Positions 24,877 through 34,012 of a stretch of 64,000 nt of DNA are shown piece by piece. The stretch is from NCBI GenBank assembly GCA_964505415.1, contig CAZDHW010000007.1:1-64000 (forward strand), written 5' to 3'. The DNA comes from DTDR01 sp964505415 (GTDB lineage: Bacteria > Hydrothermota > Tepidihabitantia > Tepidihabitantales > DTDR01). Made by a program: the position numbers and the translations under genes. Every line of letters starts with the position of its first letter. Positions within the stretch are counted from its first letter, which is position 1. The notes below the pieces were generated by a model that was not told where the DNA came from, did no database searches, and saw only the letters and a program-made list of their open reading frames with translations.

Positions 24877-26973
24877 ATGAATCCTTGGTATTATTTTACT
24901 CCCATCAGTTCACTTATTGCGATTTTATTTGTAATTTATTTAATTTTCAAAATCTTTAAAGAAGATGAAGGCGAGCCTGAGATGCGGAGAATTGCCGAAG
25001 CGGTGAAAGAGGGAGCAACAGCCTATTTGAAAAGACAATACCAAGTGGTGGCTATCTATTTTTTAATCCTTTTTATTATTCTACTTTACCTGGCTCTAAA
25101 TAAGATGCTACCTATTTTTGTTCCTTTTGCTTTTATCACTGGTGGTTTTTTTTCAGGACTTTCCGGCTTTATAGGAATGTCAATTGGTGTCCGGGCCTCT
25201 TCGCGAACAACTAATGCTTGCAAAAGGTCTCTTAATGCCGGATTAAGAATTGCCTTTTCAGCAGGAATGGTAATGGGTTTAGTAGTAGTAGGCTTAGCAT
25301 TGTTAGATTTAGCGATTTGGTATTTTATATTATCAAAGGTTTACCACTCTTTAGATATAGTTACCCGAATGGAGAAGATTACCTACACGATGTTAGGTTT
25401 TGGTATTGGTGCTTCTTCGCAGGCACTTTTTGCTAGGGTGGGCGGAGGTATTTATACTAAGGCTGCCGATGTTGGTGCTGATTTAGTAGGTAAAGTGGAA
25501 GTAGGTATTCCGGAAGATGATCCGAGAAATCCAGCAGTGATTGCTGATAATGTGGGTGATAATGTTGGTGATATTGCTGGAATGGGAGCCGATCTTTATG
25601 AATCTTATGTGGGCTCTATCGTAGCGACGATGGCTTTATCTTGTGCTGCGGGATTAAAAGAAAATGGCGTTCTTTTGCCATTAGTAATTGCCAGTATCGG
25701 AACAATTGCTTCAATTATTGGGTACTTTTTTGTCCGGGCAAAAGAAAAAGCCAGTCAAGCGGTTTTACTTATAGCTTTAAGGAGAGGAATTTATTTAACT
25801 GCTTTTTTAATAGCGTTATTTGCCTTTTTCGCCGTAAAAGCTATTATGGGTAACGAATATATTAATATCTATTGGGCAATTTTGGCAGGTCTTTTAGCAG
25901 GAATTGGAATTGGTTTTTTTACTGAATTTTTTACTTCTGATGCCTATTTACCAACCCAAAGTTTAGCAAAGGCAGCAACTGCTTCACCAGCAACAGTAAT
26001 TATTGAGGGAATTTCTGTAGGAATGCTTTCCACTTTATCGGTGGTGATTATTGTTAGTGTTGCGGTGATGTGTAGTTTCTTCCTAACAGGTGGTTTTACT
26101 AACCCTTTTTTAGGTCTTTACGGAATCGGAATTTCAGCAGTCGGAATGCTTTCTACCTTAGGAATTACCTTAGCCAGCGATGCGTACGGCCCGGTGGCTG
26201 ATAATGCTGGTGGAAATGCCCAGATGTCCAATCAACCACCTTATGTGAGAGAACGGACCGATGCCTTAGATGCTTTAGGAAATACTACCGCCGCTACGGG
26301 AAAAGGATTTGCTATTGGGTCAGCTGCTTTGACTGCTCTTGCTTTGATTGCTTCTTATCGTGATGAAGTGAGAATTGTGAGTGGGGGTAAAAAAGTATTA
26401 GATTTATTTCTTTTAAATCCAAGATTAATTACTGGAATATTTATTGGGGCAATGTTGCCTTACGCCTTTGCTTCCCTAATTATGAAAGCGGTTGGGAAGA
26501 CAGCTCAAAAGATTGTGGAAGAGGTGAGAAGACAATTTAAAGAAATTGCTGGACTTTTAGAAGGAAAGGCAAAACCGGAATATGGGAGAGCTGTTTATAT
26601 CTGTACAAAAGCTGCTCAAAAAGAAATGATTTTACCTGCTTTTTTAGCAATTATTGCCCCAATTGTCAGTGGTATATTTTTAGGGGTAGAAGGAGTGTGT
26701 GGGCTTTTAGTAGGTGCGTTAACTTCTGGTTTTGCTTGTGCGGTAATGATGGCTAATTCCGGTGCCGCTTGGGATAATGCCAAAAAATATATTGAAAAGG
26801 GAAATCTTGGTGGTAAAGGTTCTCCAGTTCATAAAGCAGCGGTTGTAGGTGATACAGTTGGTGACCCTTTTAAAGATGCTGCCGGTCCTTCATTAAATAT
26901 TTTAATTAAACTAATGTCAATGGTATCGATCGTTTTCTTAGGTTTTATATTGCGAACTTCACTATTTAAATAA
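24877..26973 (+). CDS. hppA: Membrane-bound ion-translocating pyrophosphatase
   Basis: A 698-residue, roughly 16-helix enzyme that hydrolyses pyrophosphate and pumps H+ or Na+. The active-site loop is DVGADLVGKVEVGIPEDDP (about 201-219), followed by NPAVIADNVGDNVGDIAGMG. C-terminal motifs are SDAYGPVADNAGG and KAAVVGDTVGDPFKDAAGP. The segment NTTAATGKGFAIGSA has Ala where K+-independent enzymes carry Lys, so this is the K+-dependent type. Whether it pumps H+ or Na+ is not decided here. It is monocistronic and overlaps the nrdD stop by 8 bases. Confidence 0.95.
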   Translation: MNPWYYFTPISSLIAILFVIYLIFKIFKEDEGEPEMRRIAEAVKEGATAYLKRQYQVVAIYFLILFIILLYLALNKMLPIFVPFAFITGGFFSGLSGFIGMSIGVRASSRTTNACKRSLNAGLRIAFSAGMVMGLVVVGLALLDLAIWYFILSKVYHSLDIVTRMEKITYTMLGFGIGASSQALFARVGGGIYTKAADVGADLVGKVEVGIPEDDPRNPAVIADNVGDNVGDIAGMGADLYESYVGSIVATMALSCAAGLKENGVLLPLVIASIGTIASIIGYFFVRAKEKASQAVLLIALRRGIYLTAFLIALFAFFAVKAIMGNEYINIYWAILAGLLAGIGIGFFTEFFTSDAYLPTQSLAKAATASPATVIIEGISVGMLSTLSVVIIVSVAVMCSFFLTGGFTNPFLGLYGIGISAVGMLSTLGITLASDAYGPVADNAGGNAQMSNQPPYVRERTDALDALGNTTAATGKGFAIGSAALTALALIASYRDEVRIVSGGKKVLDLFLLNPRLITGIFIGAMLPYAFASLIMKAVGKTAQKIVEEVRRQFKEIAGLLEGKAKPEYGRAVYICTKAAQKEMILPAFLAIIAPIVSGIFLGVEGVCGLLVGALTSGFACAVMMANSGAAWDNAKKYIEKGNLGGKGSPVHKAAVVGDTVGDPFKDAAGPSLNILIKLMSMVSIVFLGFILRTSLFK

Positions 26974-29365
26974 TAGCCATTCCTTTATAACGGTCTTTTA
27001 ATTCTTGCTTTTTACCTTTATTCCAGGCAGATACTCTTGAGAAATAACCGGTTACTCTCGTGATGTGGTCAACATTTTTTGATTGGCAATAGGGGCATAT
27101 CTGTTTTAAACCCCGAATAGTTTTTAAACAAGTATTACAAGTTGTAAATTCTGGCGAAAAAGTAATTTGGGCATTTCGGGTATGGTAAAAGGTTTTTATA
27201 ACAAAATTAGCGATACTTTCTTTACTTGGTTTAGTATCCGCTAACCAAATGTGGGTCAAGGCTCCGGCTTCAATAAGGTCGTGAAATTTTCCTTCTTTAT
27301 ATACTCTTTCTATTGGAGAAATAGGAAGACTGATGTTTAAATAAGTAGAATTGGTGTAATACACACTATCTTTAGAAATACTGCCTTTGATAATATTTCT
27401 TGCTTTTTCATAATAATATTCTAAATCCAATTTAGCCAATCGATAAGCACAACTTTCTGCCGGTGTCTGTTCCAAGACAAAACGCATATTATAAAGTTTA
27501 GAATATTTGTCACAAAGATATTTGAGGAAGGCAATTACCTTTAGACCAAACTTAAAAGCTTCCTCATCTTCGTGTAATTCTCTTCCCAAATGATATTGGA
27601 CCATTTCATTCAGTCCGAGAATACCAATAAGATAAGTAACCCGGTGCATTCTTAAATAAGGTTCACCATCTCTTTCCATGGCTAATAATGCTAATGGACC
27701 TTCATCTTTTAATTTTAATAAATTTTCTAAAAATTTTTTCTTTTGGATATGAGCTTTTATCGCTAATCTGAAGAATTCCTCAATTTTCGTAAAAAGTTTT
27801 TCGTCGTTATGTTCGCTTAAATAAGCGATACGAGGAAGATTTAAAGTTACATTTTGTAAAGCACAATAACGCATCTTCCAAGGTTGTTGAGCATCTTTTA
27901 GGTCATTTTCATCCAATCTAAAGGCTAATCGGCAGCATTCGGAAATTTTAGCTGTGCCACCACGGTCAAAAACAAAATAAGTGTTACCCTTGTCGCTAGC
28001 AACTTCCGAAATAAGGTCTAAAAATTCTTTATAACCTTCCGTTTGGAAAAATCTTTCAGTTATATGAACTAAAGGTTTTGGGAAAAAGAAAGGTCGGTGG
28101 CTTCCGTCACCTTCCAAATAAACATAAAAAATTGCTTTTAAAAACCTTTGGGCTTCTTTTAAATAATCTTTGTAATATTTTCCGGTGTACTCGCCTCCGG
28201 GACCAATTGCTGGTGTGTTTTCAAAATGGGCAGGTATCTCCCAATATAAATTTAAATCAGAAAAAATTGCTTGTCCACCCCGAGCAACATTTTGTTGGGA
28301 ATATTCAAAAATAAGCATTTGAGCTAATTGATATAGGTCCTTATCCGACATCCCTACTAAAAAAGGTGCAAAAAATATGTTGACTGCATCCCAACCAATA
28401 GCGCCAGCAAAATGTCCTTGCAAAGCAGCCGAAAATTTTACCATGTGGGCAAGTAAAGTTTCTGGATGTTTTGCTGGTTTAGCAATAGATAATGCTCCTG
28501 GTAAAGAAAGGCCAAATTTTTTTACATATTCAATAGATTGTCCAGAACAATAGGGTCGATTGATAAAACCTAAATCGTGGATATGGATATCCCCATAAAT
28601 ATGGCTATTCGCTACATCTTCACTATACACTGCTTCTAAAGCATATTGCTTGTTAATAGCTTCAGCCAATGTGAGATTAGTTCCTTCCGGACAATGAGGA
28701 GTATTAGCATTTTCTTTGTTTCGGTAGAATAAAATTTTTTCCACATCATATAAAGGAATTCCCAATCTTTGGTGCTTTTTCCTTATTTCATAAAGTCCTC
28801 GCTCAATTAATTTGGTATTTACTAACTCTCTTATTAAACTCGTAGTGATAACTTTTGGTTGTGCTTTTTTGATGAAATCTTCTACTTCCTGAGCAATTTC
28901 TTTAGCAACTTCTTCGTTTAAAGTAGTCTCTCGTACTAAAGCGTTGATAATTTTATTTTTATCCCATTTTTCTATTTTTTCTAAAGAAGTCTGTACGAAT
29001 AAAGCAAAGTCAGTAGATTCTTTAACTTCAAAAGTAAAAGGTAGTTTCTTTTGGGTAGTTTCTTTCATAAACATTTTTCGCCGGTGATAATCGTTATAAA
29101 CCTTTAAAATATCATTATAAGAATAATAGCTTAACACCTTTTCTACCGTTTTTCTTATCATTTCGGTGGTGATTAGACGGTTGCCATTTTCTATTTCTAA
29201 TAGGTCAAGGACTTCTTTAGTTAATTTTTTAAAAACTTCTTTATCCGAATAACCAATCTCTTGGGCAGCATTGTAAATACTGAAAAATAATTTATTAAAA
29301 GAAAAAATTTCTTTTCTTTTATCATTTTTTTCTACTAATAACATCGCATCATTTTTTACTTTCAT
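26966..29365 (-). CDS. nrdD: Anaerobic (class III) ribonucleoside-triphosphate reductase
   Basis: An oxygen-sensitive glycyl-radical enzyme that reduces NTPs to dNTPs. An ATP-cone allosteric domain (about 12-100, RKEIFSFNKLFFSIYNAA) precedes the catalytic barrel. A C-terminal zinc ribbon (CNTCLKT, CPYCQSK) comes before the glycyl-radical loop VTGYFSRVSAWNKGK. The frame opens at 29464, but ATG 29365 (MKVKNDAML) follows GGAGG at 29376-29372 by 6 bases and is chosen, giving 799 residues. It overlaps the nrdR end by 17 bases. The activase NrdG is not in the window. Confidence 0.93.
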   Translation of the reverse strand: MKVKNDAMLLVEKNDKRKEIFSFNKLFFSIYNAAQEIGYSDKEVFKKLTKEVLDLLEIENGNRLITTEMIRKTVEKVLSYYSYNDILKVYNDYHRRKMFMKETTQKKLPFTFEVKESTDFALFVQTSLEKIEKWDKNKIINALVRETTLNEEVAKEIAQEVEDFIKKAQPKVITTSLIRELVNTKLIERGLYEIRKKHQRLGIPLYDVEKILFYRNKENANTPHCPEGTNLTLAEAINKQYALEAVYSEDVANSHIYGDIHIHDLGFINRPYCSGQSIEYVKKFGLSLPGALSIAKPAKHPETLLAHMVKFSAALQGHFAGAIGWDAVNIFFAPFLVGMSDKDLYQLAQMLIFEYSQQNVARGGQAIFSDLNLYWEIPAHFENTPAIGPGGEYTGKYYKDYLKEAQRFLKAIFYVYLEGDGSHRPFFFPKPLVHITERFFQTEGYKEFLDLISEVASDKGNTYFVFDRGGTAKISECCRLAFRLDENDLKDAQQPWKMRYCALQNVTLNLPRIAYLSEHNDEKLFTKIEEFFRLAIKAHIQKKKFLENLLKLKDEGPLALLAMERDGEPYLRMHRVTYLIGILGLNEMVQYHLGRELHEDEEAFKFGLKVIAFLKYLCDKYSKLYNMRFVLEQTPAESCAYRLAKLDLEYYYEKARNIIKGSISKDSVYYTNSTYLNISLPISPIERVYKEGKFHDLIEAGALTHIWLADTKPSKESIANFVIKTFYHTRNAQITFSPEFTTCNTCLKTIRGLKQICPYCQSKNVDHITRVTGYFSRVSAWNKGKKQELKDRYKGMAII

Positions 29366-29822
29366 TATTTTCCTCCTTTTTAATTTTTTTAATTTCGGAA
29401 ATAAATTCGTCAATGCTTTGAAAATTTTTATACACCGAAGCAAAACGAACATAAGCGACTTCATCGATTTTTCTTAAATGTTCTAAAACTTTCTCACCGA
29501 GATATTTTGATTCTACCTCTAAAAGATTTTTTTCAACCATCTCTTTTTCAATAGTATTTACAATTTCGTTAATTTTTTCTTGGGAAATATTTCTTTTTCT
29601 ACAAGCAAGAACAATTCCTTTTATAATTTTTTCTCGGTTGTATGGTTCCCTCCGACCATCAGATTTAATTACCATTAAAGGTATCTGTTCAATGTACTCA
29701 AAAGTAGTAAAACGAAAACCGCAATTAACACATTCTCGCCTTCTTCTTATTGCCTCTCCCTCTAATACCTGGCGAGAATCTATTACCCTATCGTTATCTA
29801 ATCCGCAATTCGGACATTTCAT
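29349..29822 (-). CDS. nrdR: Transcriptional repressor NrdR
   Basis: An ATP/dATP-sensing repressor of ribonucleotide reductase genes. A zinc ribbon (MKCPNCGLDND with Cys3 and Cys6, and CVNCGFRFTTFE) is followed by an ATP-cone (LMVIKSDGRREPYNREKI). The start is ATG 29822, giving 157 residues, the usual size. A longer frame begins at TTG 29873, but that TTG is the -35 box and the extra residues are not NrdR-like. It is cotranscribed with nrdD and preceded by four NrdR-box-like palindromes, so it is probably autoregulated. Confidence 0.95.
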   Translation of the reverse strand: MKCPNCGLDNDRVIDSRQVLEGEAIRRRRECVNCGFRFTTFEYIEQIPLMVIKSDGRREPYNREKIIKGIVLACRKRNISQEKINEIVNTIEKEMVEKNLLEVESKYLGEKVLEHLRKIDEVAYVRFASVYKNFQSIDEFISEIKKIKKEENNESKK

Positions 29823-29929
29823 ATCAATATATTGTATTATATAATAATATAGCACAAAATATTGGAAAGTCAAACATAAAATTTAAACTATATATTGTGT
29901 GAAAAATTTTTTAATACAAAATATTGAAA
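29822..29929. promoter_or_regulatory. Array of four NrdR-box-like palindromes
   Basis: Four 16-base sites resemble the NrdR consensus acaCwAtATaTwGtgt. They are 29822-29837 (TATCAATATATTGTAT), 29852-29867 (GCACAAAATATTGGAA), 29885-29900 (ACACAATATATAGTTT on the minus strand, best match) and 29914-29929 (ATACAAAATATTGAAA). Start-to-start distances are 30, 33 and 29 bases, close to three helical turns, as in known tandem NrdR boxes. The second fills the spacer between the -35 and -10 boxes of the nrdR promoter, and the first covers the leader. Confidence 0.7.
29846..29873 (-). promoter_or_regulatory. Predicted promoter of nrdR-nrdD
   Basis: On the minus strand: TTGACT (29873-29868), a 16-base spacer and TATATT (29851-29846), 23 bases before ATG 29822. 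The roughly 16-base leader has no Shine-Dalgarno sequence. The spacer coincides with an NrdR box. Confidence 0.6.
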
Positions 29930-29930
29930 A

Positions 29931-31166
29931 TTAAATTTGAGATAAAAGTGAATAAATAAATTGGGGATAAGTAAGAATTTTTACGCAATATTCCTTTTCG
30001 TTTTCTTTAAAATCCATTACGTAACTATTTCGATATATATAAGATAAAATAAAGCCTTTTTCTTTCTTTATTTTTAAAGTTTTTCTTTTTAAAAAATTTT
30101 TCATTTTTTTTCTGATAAAATTTTTTAATTTTTCTAAATTGATACCTTTTAACGCCGAGATAAAAAGCGCTTGCGGATATTTCCTTTTAAGACGCAGGTA
30201 TTGAGCTTTTTCAAAAAGAAGGTCAATTTTATTAAATACCAAAGTAATCTTTTCTGGATCACAACCGAGGTTTTTCAAAGTCTCTTCAACAATATTAATT
30301 TTTTCTTCAACATTTTCAGTAGTTACGTCCACTAAATGAAGAATTAGGTCGCTTCTTTTAATATCTTCTAAAGTAGCGTGAAAAGCAGTAATTAGTTGCG
30401 GTGGTAAATTTTTAATAAAACCGACGGTATCAGTTATTAAAACTTTGATGTTAGGATAAATTTCAAAAGCTTTTGTGTTGGTATCCAAAGTAGCAAAAAG
30501 TTCTTCGGAAATATAAACATCTTCTTTAGTTAAAGCTTTAAAAAGAGTGGATTTTCCCGAATTAGTGTACCCAGCTAAAGCAATCTTAAAAAAATATTCT
30601 CTTTGTTCTCTTTGTAATTCTTTTGTTTTTTTTATTTTTTCTAAACTTTTCTTTAAAAAATAAATCCTTTCTTTGATTTTTCTTCTGTCCACTTCTAGTT
30701 TCTTTTCTCCCGGACCCCGGGTTCCGATGCCGCCTCCTAATTGAGAAAGTTCTTCTCCTTTACCGGTAAGCATTGTCAATTGATAATTAAGCTGAGCAAG
30801 TTCAACTTGTAACATTGCTTCGGTGGTTTTGGCGTGGCGAGCAAAAATATCTAAAATTAATGCCCGTCGATCAATAGTTCGAACATTTGTTTCTTGTTCA
30901 ATATTTCTTACTTGAGAAGGAGTCAATTGATTATCAAAAATTAATAAATCAATATGATATTTTTCACAAATTTCTTTTAATTCTTTAATCTTACCTTTTC
31001 CCAACAAAGTTCTTGGCGACGGATTTTCTTTTACTTGAATGAAACTTCCGATTACTTCTCCTCCGGCGGTTTGGGTTAAAGCTTTTAACTCTTCTAAATC
31101 AGCGATCTTTTTATATTTTTCTCTATTATTCTTTACTAAAGCTACTAAAATTACTCTTTCCTTCAT
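29931..31166 (-). CDS. hflX: GTPase HflX
   Basis: A ribosome-associated GTPase that splits stalled or heat-damaged ribosomes. An N-terminal HflX domain (LKALTQTAGGEVIGSFIQ, LLIFDNQLTPSQVRNIE) and helical linker (QLGGGIGTRGPGEKKLEVD) precede the G domain: G1 GYTNSGKST, G3 DTVGF, G4 NKID. The 411 residues are full length. It overlaps the phosphatidyltransferase gene by 4 bases and ends the folC-rsmI-pgsA-like-hflX operon, with its stop next to the NrdR box array. Confidence 0.93.
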   Translation of the reverse strand: MKERVILVALVKNNREKYKKIADLEELKALTQTAGGEVIGSFIQVKENPSPRTLLGKGKIKELKEICEKYHIDLLIFDNQLTPSQVRNIEQETNVRTIDRRALILDIFARHAKTTEAMLQVELAQLNYQLTMLTGKGEELSQLGGGIGTRGPGEKKLEVDRRKIKERIYFLKKSLEKIKKTKELQREQREYFFKIALAGYTNSGKSTLFKALTKEDVYISEELFATLDTNTKAFEIYPNIKVLITDTVGFIKNLPPQLITAFHATLEDIKRSDLILHLVDVTTENVEEKINIVEETLKNLGCDPEKITLVFNKIDLLFEKAQYLRLKRKYPQALFISALKGINLEKLKNFIRKKMKNFLKRKTLKIKKEKGFILSYIYRNSYVMDFKENEKEYCVKILTYPQFIYSLLSQI

Positions 31167-31732
31167 AATTTTTTAAGCGAATAAAAAACCCTTTGAAGGA
31201 AAGTTAAAAAATTACCGATAGTTAAGATGATTAAAAGATAAATAAAATATTTTTTTAAAAATAACGAGCCGACAATTAATAACAACATTCTTATGGGTCT
31301 TTCAAATATTCCAATTTTACATTCGATACCGGTTCCCTCGGCTCGTGCCCGAACATAGCTCACTAAGAAGGATGTAATTAATGCCAAAAATGGATAAATT
31401 ATTCCTAAATTGTTTTTGTAATAATATAAAAAGATTCCTAAAAAAATAAAAAATTCGCTTAAACGGTCGATTACTGAATCTAAAAATGCTCCTTTTTTAC
31501 TAACCATTTTCCTTTGGCGAGCAAGTTCCCCATCAATCGTATCAGCTAAAGCAATTAATATTAAGAAAATGCCAGCAACAAAAAATTTTCCTTGAAAATA
31601 AAAGTAATAAGCAATAATTGAAAAAAATAAACCACTCAAAGTAATAAAAGTGGGGGAGAGTTTTAAAAAGATAAATATTTTGATAAGAAAATTAAGATTT
31701 TTCAAAAATCTCCTTTTAGTTTCTTCTTTCAT
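31163..31732 (-). CDS. CDP-alcohol phosphatidyltransferase family protein
   Basis: An integral membrane enzyme of phospholipid head-group transfer. The family signature D-x2-DG-x2-AR-x8-G-x3-D-x3-D is present as ADTIDGELARQRKM followed by GAFLDSVIDR near residues 64-90. There are about six hydrophobic helices in 189 residues. It could make phosphatidylglycerol phosphate (PgsA), phosphatidylinositol phosphate or another lipid; the acceptor alcohol cannot be read from sequence. It overlaps rsmI and hflX by 4 bases each. Confidence 0.85.
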   Translation of the reverse strand: MKEETKRRFLKNLNFLIKIFIFLKLSPTFITLSGLFFSIIAYYFYFQGKFFVAGIFLILIALADTIDGELARQRKMVSKKGAFLDSVIDRLSEFFIFLGIFLYYYKNNLGIIYPFLALITSFLVSYVRARAEGTGIECKIGIFERPIRMLLLIVGSLFLKKYFIYLLIILTIGNFLTFLQRVFYSLKKL

Positions 31733-32421
31733 TCTTCTTTTCCCTTCATCACAATTACAATTTCACCTTTTATTCTTTTTTCTTTTTCCAATTTTTTATT
31801 TAAAATTTCAATTATTTCACTTGTTTTTCCCCGTAGCACCTCTTCAAATTTTTTAGTGAGTTCTCGGCAAAGGACAATTTCCCGGTCACCAAAAATTTCT
31901 AAAAAAGTCTTTAAAGTTCGCATTATTCGATAAGGTGATTCGTAAAAAATTATTGTTCTTTCTTCGTTGATTAAATTGAGCAATCGTTTTCTCTTTCTGC
32001 CTTCTCTTTTGGGCAAAAAACCTTCAAACACAAAACGGTCCGAAGGCAATCCCGAGATGATTAAACCAGCAATCATAGCGGCGGGTCCCGGAACAGGAGT
32101 TACTTTTATTCCTTCCTTTATTGCTTCTCTTACTAAATAATAACCAGGGTCAGAAATTACTGGTGTGCCCGCATCAGAAACTAAGGCTAAGTTTTCTCCC
32201 TTTTTTAACATTGTGATGATCTTTGGGGTTTGGATAAATTTGTTATGTTCGTTATAGGTAATTAATGGTTTTCTAATTTGATAATGATTAAGTAATATTC
32301 TTGTTCGACGAGTATCTTCACAAATAATAGCAGAAACTTCTTTCAAAGTTTCTAGGGCTCTTAAAGTAATATCTTTTAAATTGCCTATTGGTGTGGCTAC
32401 TAAATAGAGTATGCCGCTCAT
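31729..32421 (-). CDS. rsmI: 16S rRNA 2'-O-ribose C1402 methyltransferase
   Basis: A tetrapyrrole-methylase-fold enzyme that methylates C1402 of 16S rRNA with SAM. The start GILYLVATPIGNLKDITLRA and the motifs CEDTRRTRILLNHY, ALVSDAGTPVISDPGY and VPGPAAMIAGLIISG identify RsmI. The 230 residues are a little shorter than the usual 270-290 because the C-terminal extension is missing. It overlaps folC by 4 bases. Its usual partner in decoding-site methylation, rsmH, lies at 34515. Confidence 0.93.
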   Translation of the reverse strand: MSGILYLVATPIGNLKDITLRALETLKEVSAIICEDTRRTRILLNHYQIRKPLITYNEHNKFIQTPKIITMLKKGENLALVSDAGTPVISDPGYYLVREAIKEGIKVTPVPGPAAMIAGLIISGLPSDRFVFEGFLPKREGRKRKRLLNLINEERTIIFYESPYRIMRTLKTFLEIFGDREIVLCRELTKKFEEVLRGKTSEIIEILNKKLEKEKRIKGEIVIVMKGKEE

Positions 32422-33746
32422 TTATCCGAATGATTAATCAACCGTAAAACGTCTCCCGCAAGATAAAAAGAACCAGTTACTACAACTAAACCTTTTTCTT
32501 TGTTAGCTTTTTTAAAAATATAATCAAAAGCTCTTCTTACCACACAAAAAGTTTGGTGATTTATTTTTAAAACTTTAGCAATTTTTTTTAACAATTTTAA
32601 AGAAGCAGCTCTTTTAGTTTTTGCTTTGGTTAAAACAATTTCTTTTGCGATTGGCTTTAAAATTTTTAACATTTTGTAAATATTTTTGTCTTTAGAAACC
32701 CCAAAGAGAAAATAATATTTTTTGGCACGATTCATTTTTTTTAGAGTTTCTTTAAGACATTTTATCGAAATCGGGTTGTGCGCAGTATCAACAATAATAA
32801 ATCCACCATTGTGAGAAATGTAAGAAATTCTTCCTAAAAGAGGTACATTATTTATTGCTTTTTTAATATTAGAGTAGTTGATCAATTTATAATCTTTATG
32901 AAGAAAGTGAAGAGTGGTAAGAGTTAAACCAATATTTTCTTTTTGAAACTCCCCAATTAAATTAGTATGGAGAATATCTTCCTTTAAATTATTTCCAAAA
33001 GAATTTTTCAAAAATTTAACACAGAAAGTAGTGCCGGCGGGTGAAATTTCAATTAATTGAAAGGAAAAAAAATCATCGCTATAAAAAATTTCGGCATTTT
33101 TTTCTAAGCATACTTTTCTAAAAATTTTATCTACAGATTTTTTTTGCCTAAAAGTTATTAAAGGTGTTTGGAAGTGAATAATCCCAGCTTTTTCGTAAGC
33201 AATTTTGGTTAAAGTATCGCCTAAAATTTCTGTGTGGTCATAATCAATTCGGCAAATTATCGAAACAATTGGTTTGACAACATTAGTAGCGTCTAGTCGA
33301 CCTCCTAACCCTACTTCCAAAACAGTGAAATCGGGTTCTTTTTTTACAAAATATAAAAATGCAATAGCCGTTAATGCTTCAAAGAAGGTTAATTTATGTT
33401 TTATTATTGTTTTTTTTAAGTGAAAAATTAATTCGGTAAATTCATTTTTTTCAATTAACTGGTTTTGAAACATGATTCTTTCGCGAAAAGTAATTAAATG
33501 AGGCGAAGTGTAAAGACCAACTTTGTAGCCACATTCTTTTAAACAAGTAGCTAATAAATTGGCAGTAGAACCCTTTCCTTTTGTTCCAGCAATTAAAATT
33601 GGATTCTTCAAATAAAGATGGGGATTGCCAATTTCCGAAAGAAAATTAAGAAAGCGGATTAGTTTAAAGTCATTATAATTTGCTTTTTTTCGTTCGTAAT
33701 TTATTAGACTTGACAAAAAAATTATTGCTTTCTTATAAGAATCCAT
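32418..33746 (-). CDS. folC: Folylpolyglutamate/dihydrofolate synthase
   Basis: A Mur-ligase-fold enzyme that adds glutamate to folates (and to dihydropteroate if bifunctional). It has the ATP loop AGTKGKGSTANLLA near 53-66, the VLEVGLGGRLDATNV motif, the conserved YDHTEILG loop and VDTAHNPISIK. The 442 residues are full length. It is the first gene of the operon folC-rsmI-pgsA-like-hflX and is divergent from mraZ. The synthase and polyglutamylase activities cannot be separated from sequence. Confidence 0.92.
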   Translation of the reverse strand: MDSYKKAIIFLSSLINYERKKANYNDFKLIRFLNFLSEIGNPHLYLKNPILIAGTKGKGSTANLLATCLKECGYKVGLYTSPHLITFRERIMFQNQLIEKNEFTELIFHLKKTIIKHKLTFFEALTAIAFLYFVKKEPDFTVLEVGLGGRLDATNVVKPIVSIICRIDYDHTEILGDTLTKIAYEKAGIIHFQTPLITFRQKKSVDKIFRKVCLEKNAEIFYSDDFFSFQLIEISPAGTTFCVKFLKNSFGNNLKEDILHTNLIGEFQKENIGLTLTTLHFLHKDYKLINYSNIKKAINNVPLLGRISYISHNGGFIIVDTAHNPISIKCLKETLKKMNRAKKYYFLFGVSKDKNIYKMLKILKPIAKEIVLTKAKTKRAASLKLLKKIAKVLKINHQTFCVVRRAFDYIFKKANKEKGLVVVTGSFYLAGDVLRLINHSDK

Positions 33747-33768
33747 AATTTTAAATGTTATTTAATAA

Positions 33769-33796
33769 ATATTACTAAACTTTGTTTTAATTTCAA
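33769..33796 (-). promoter_or_regulatory. Predicted promoter of the folC operon
   Basis: On the minus strand: TTGAAA (33796-33791), a 16-base spacer and TAATAT (33774-33769), 22 bases before the ATG at 33746. The leader has no clear Shine-Dalgarno sequence. Confidence 0.4.
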
Positions 33797-33976
33797 TGAT
33801 ATAAAATTTTTAATTTAAAATAAATTTTTGTGAATTTTAAAATATTTTAAATTAAAATTTCTAAAAAGGTGCCTTAATTAAAATTTAAAAAAATTTTGAA
33901 ATAAAAATTTTTAATTGAATTTGTAAGTTATATAATTTCAATTACTTAAAAATAAAGTTAAAAATTAAAAAAAAGC
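33797..33976. other. AT-rich intergenic stretch between folC and mraZ promoters
   Basis: Almost pure A/T sequence with a near-duplicate at 33801-33815 and 33901-33916 (ATAAAATTTTTAATT type). The only G/C-containing island is AAAAAGGTGCC near 33864. No gene, hairpin or known binding site is visible. It may act as a curved or easily melted upstream region for mraZ. Confidence 0.3.
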
Positions 33977-34005
33977 TTGACATTTCAGCAGATTTTAATT
34001 ATATT
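33977..34005 (+). promoter_or_regulatory. Predicted leaderless promoter of mraZ and the division cluster
   Basis: TTGACA at 33977-33982, a 17-base spacer and TATATT at 34000-34005, 7 bases before ATG 34013. The predicted +1 is at about 34012. A frame beginning at TTG 33977 is open into mraZ but starts inside the -35 box. Confidence 0.7.
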
Positions 34006-34012
34006 TGTGGTA

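Noticed and set aside
33797..33976. AT-rich stretch considered as a replication origin
   Set aside because: No DnaA-box cluster, and dnaA, dnaN or gidA are not adjacent; high A/T is simply the intergenic background.
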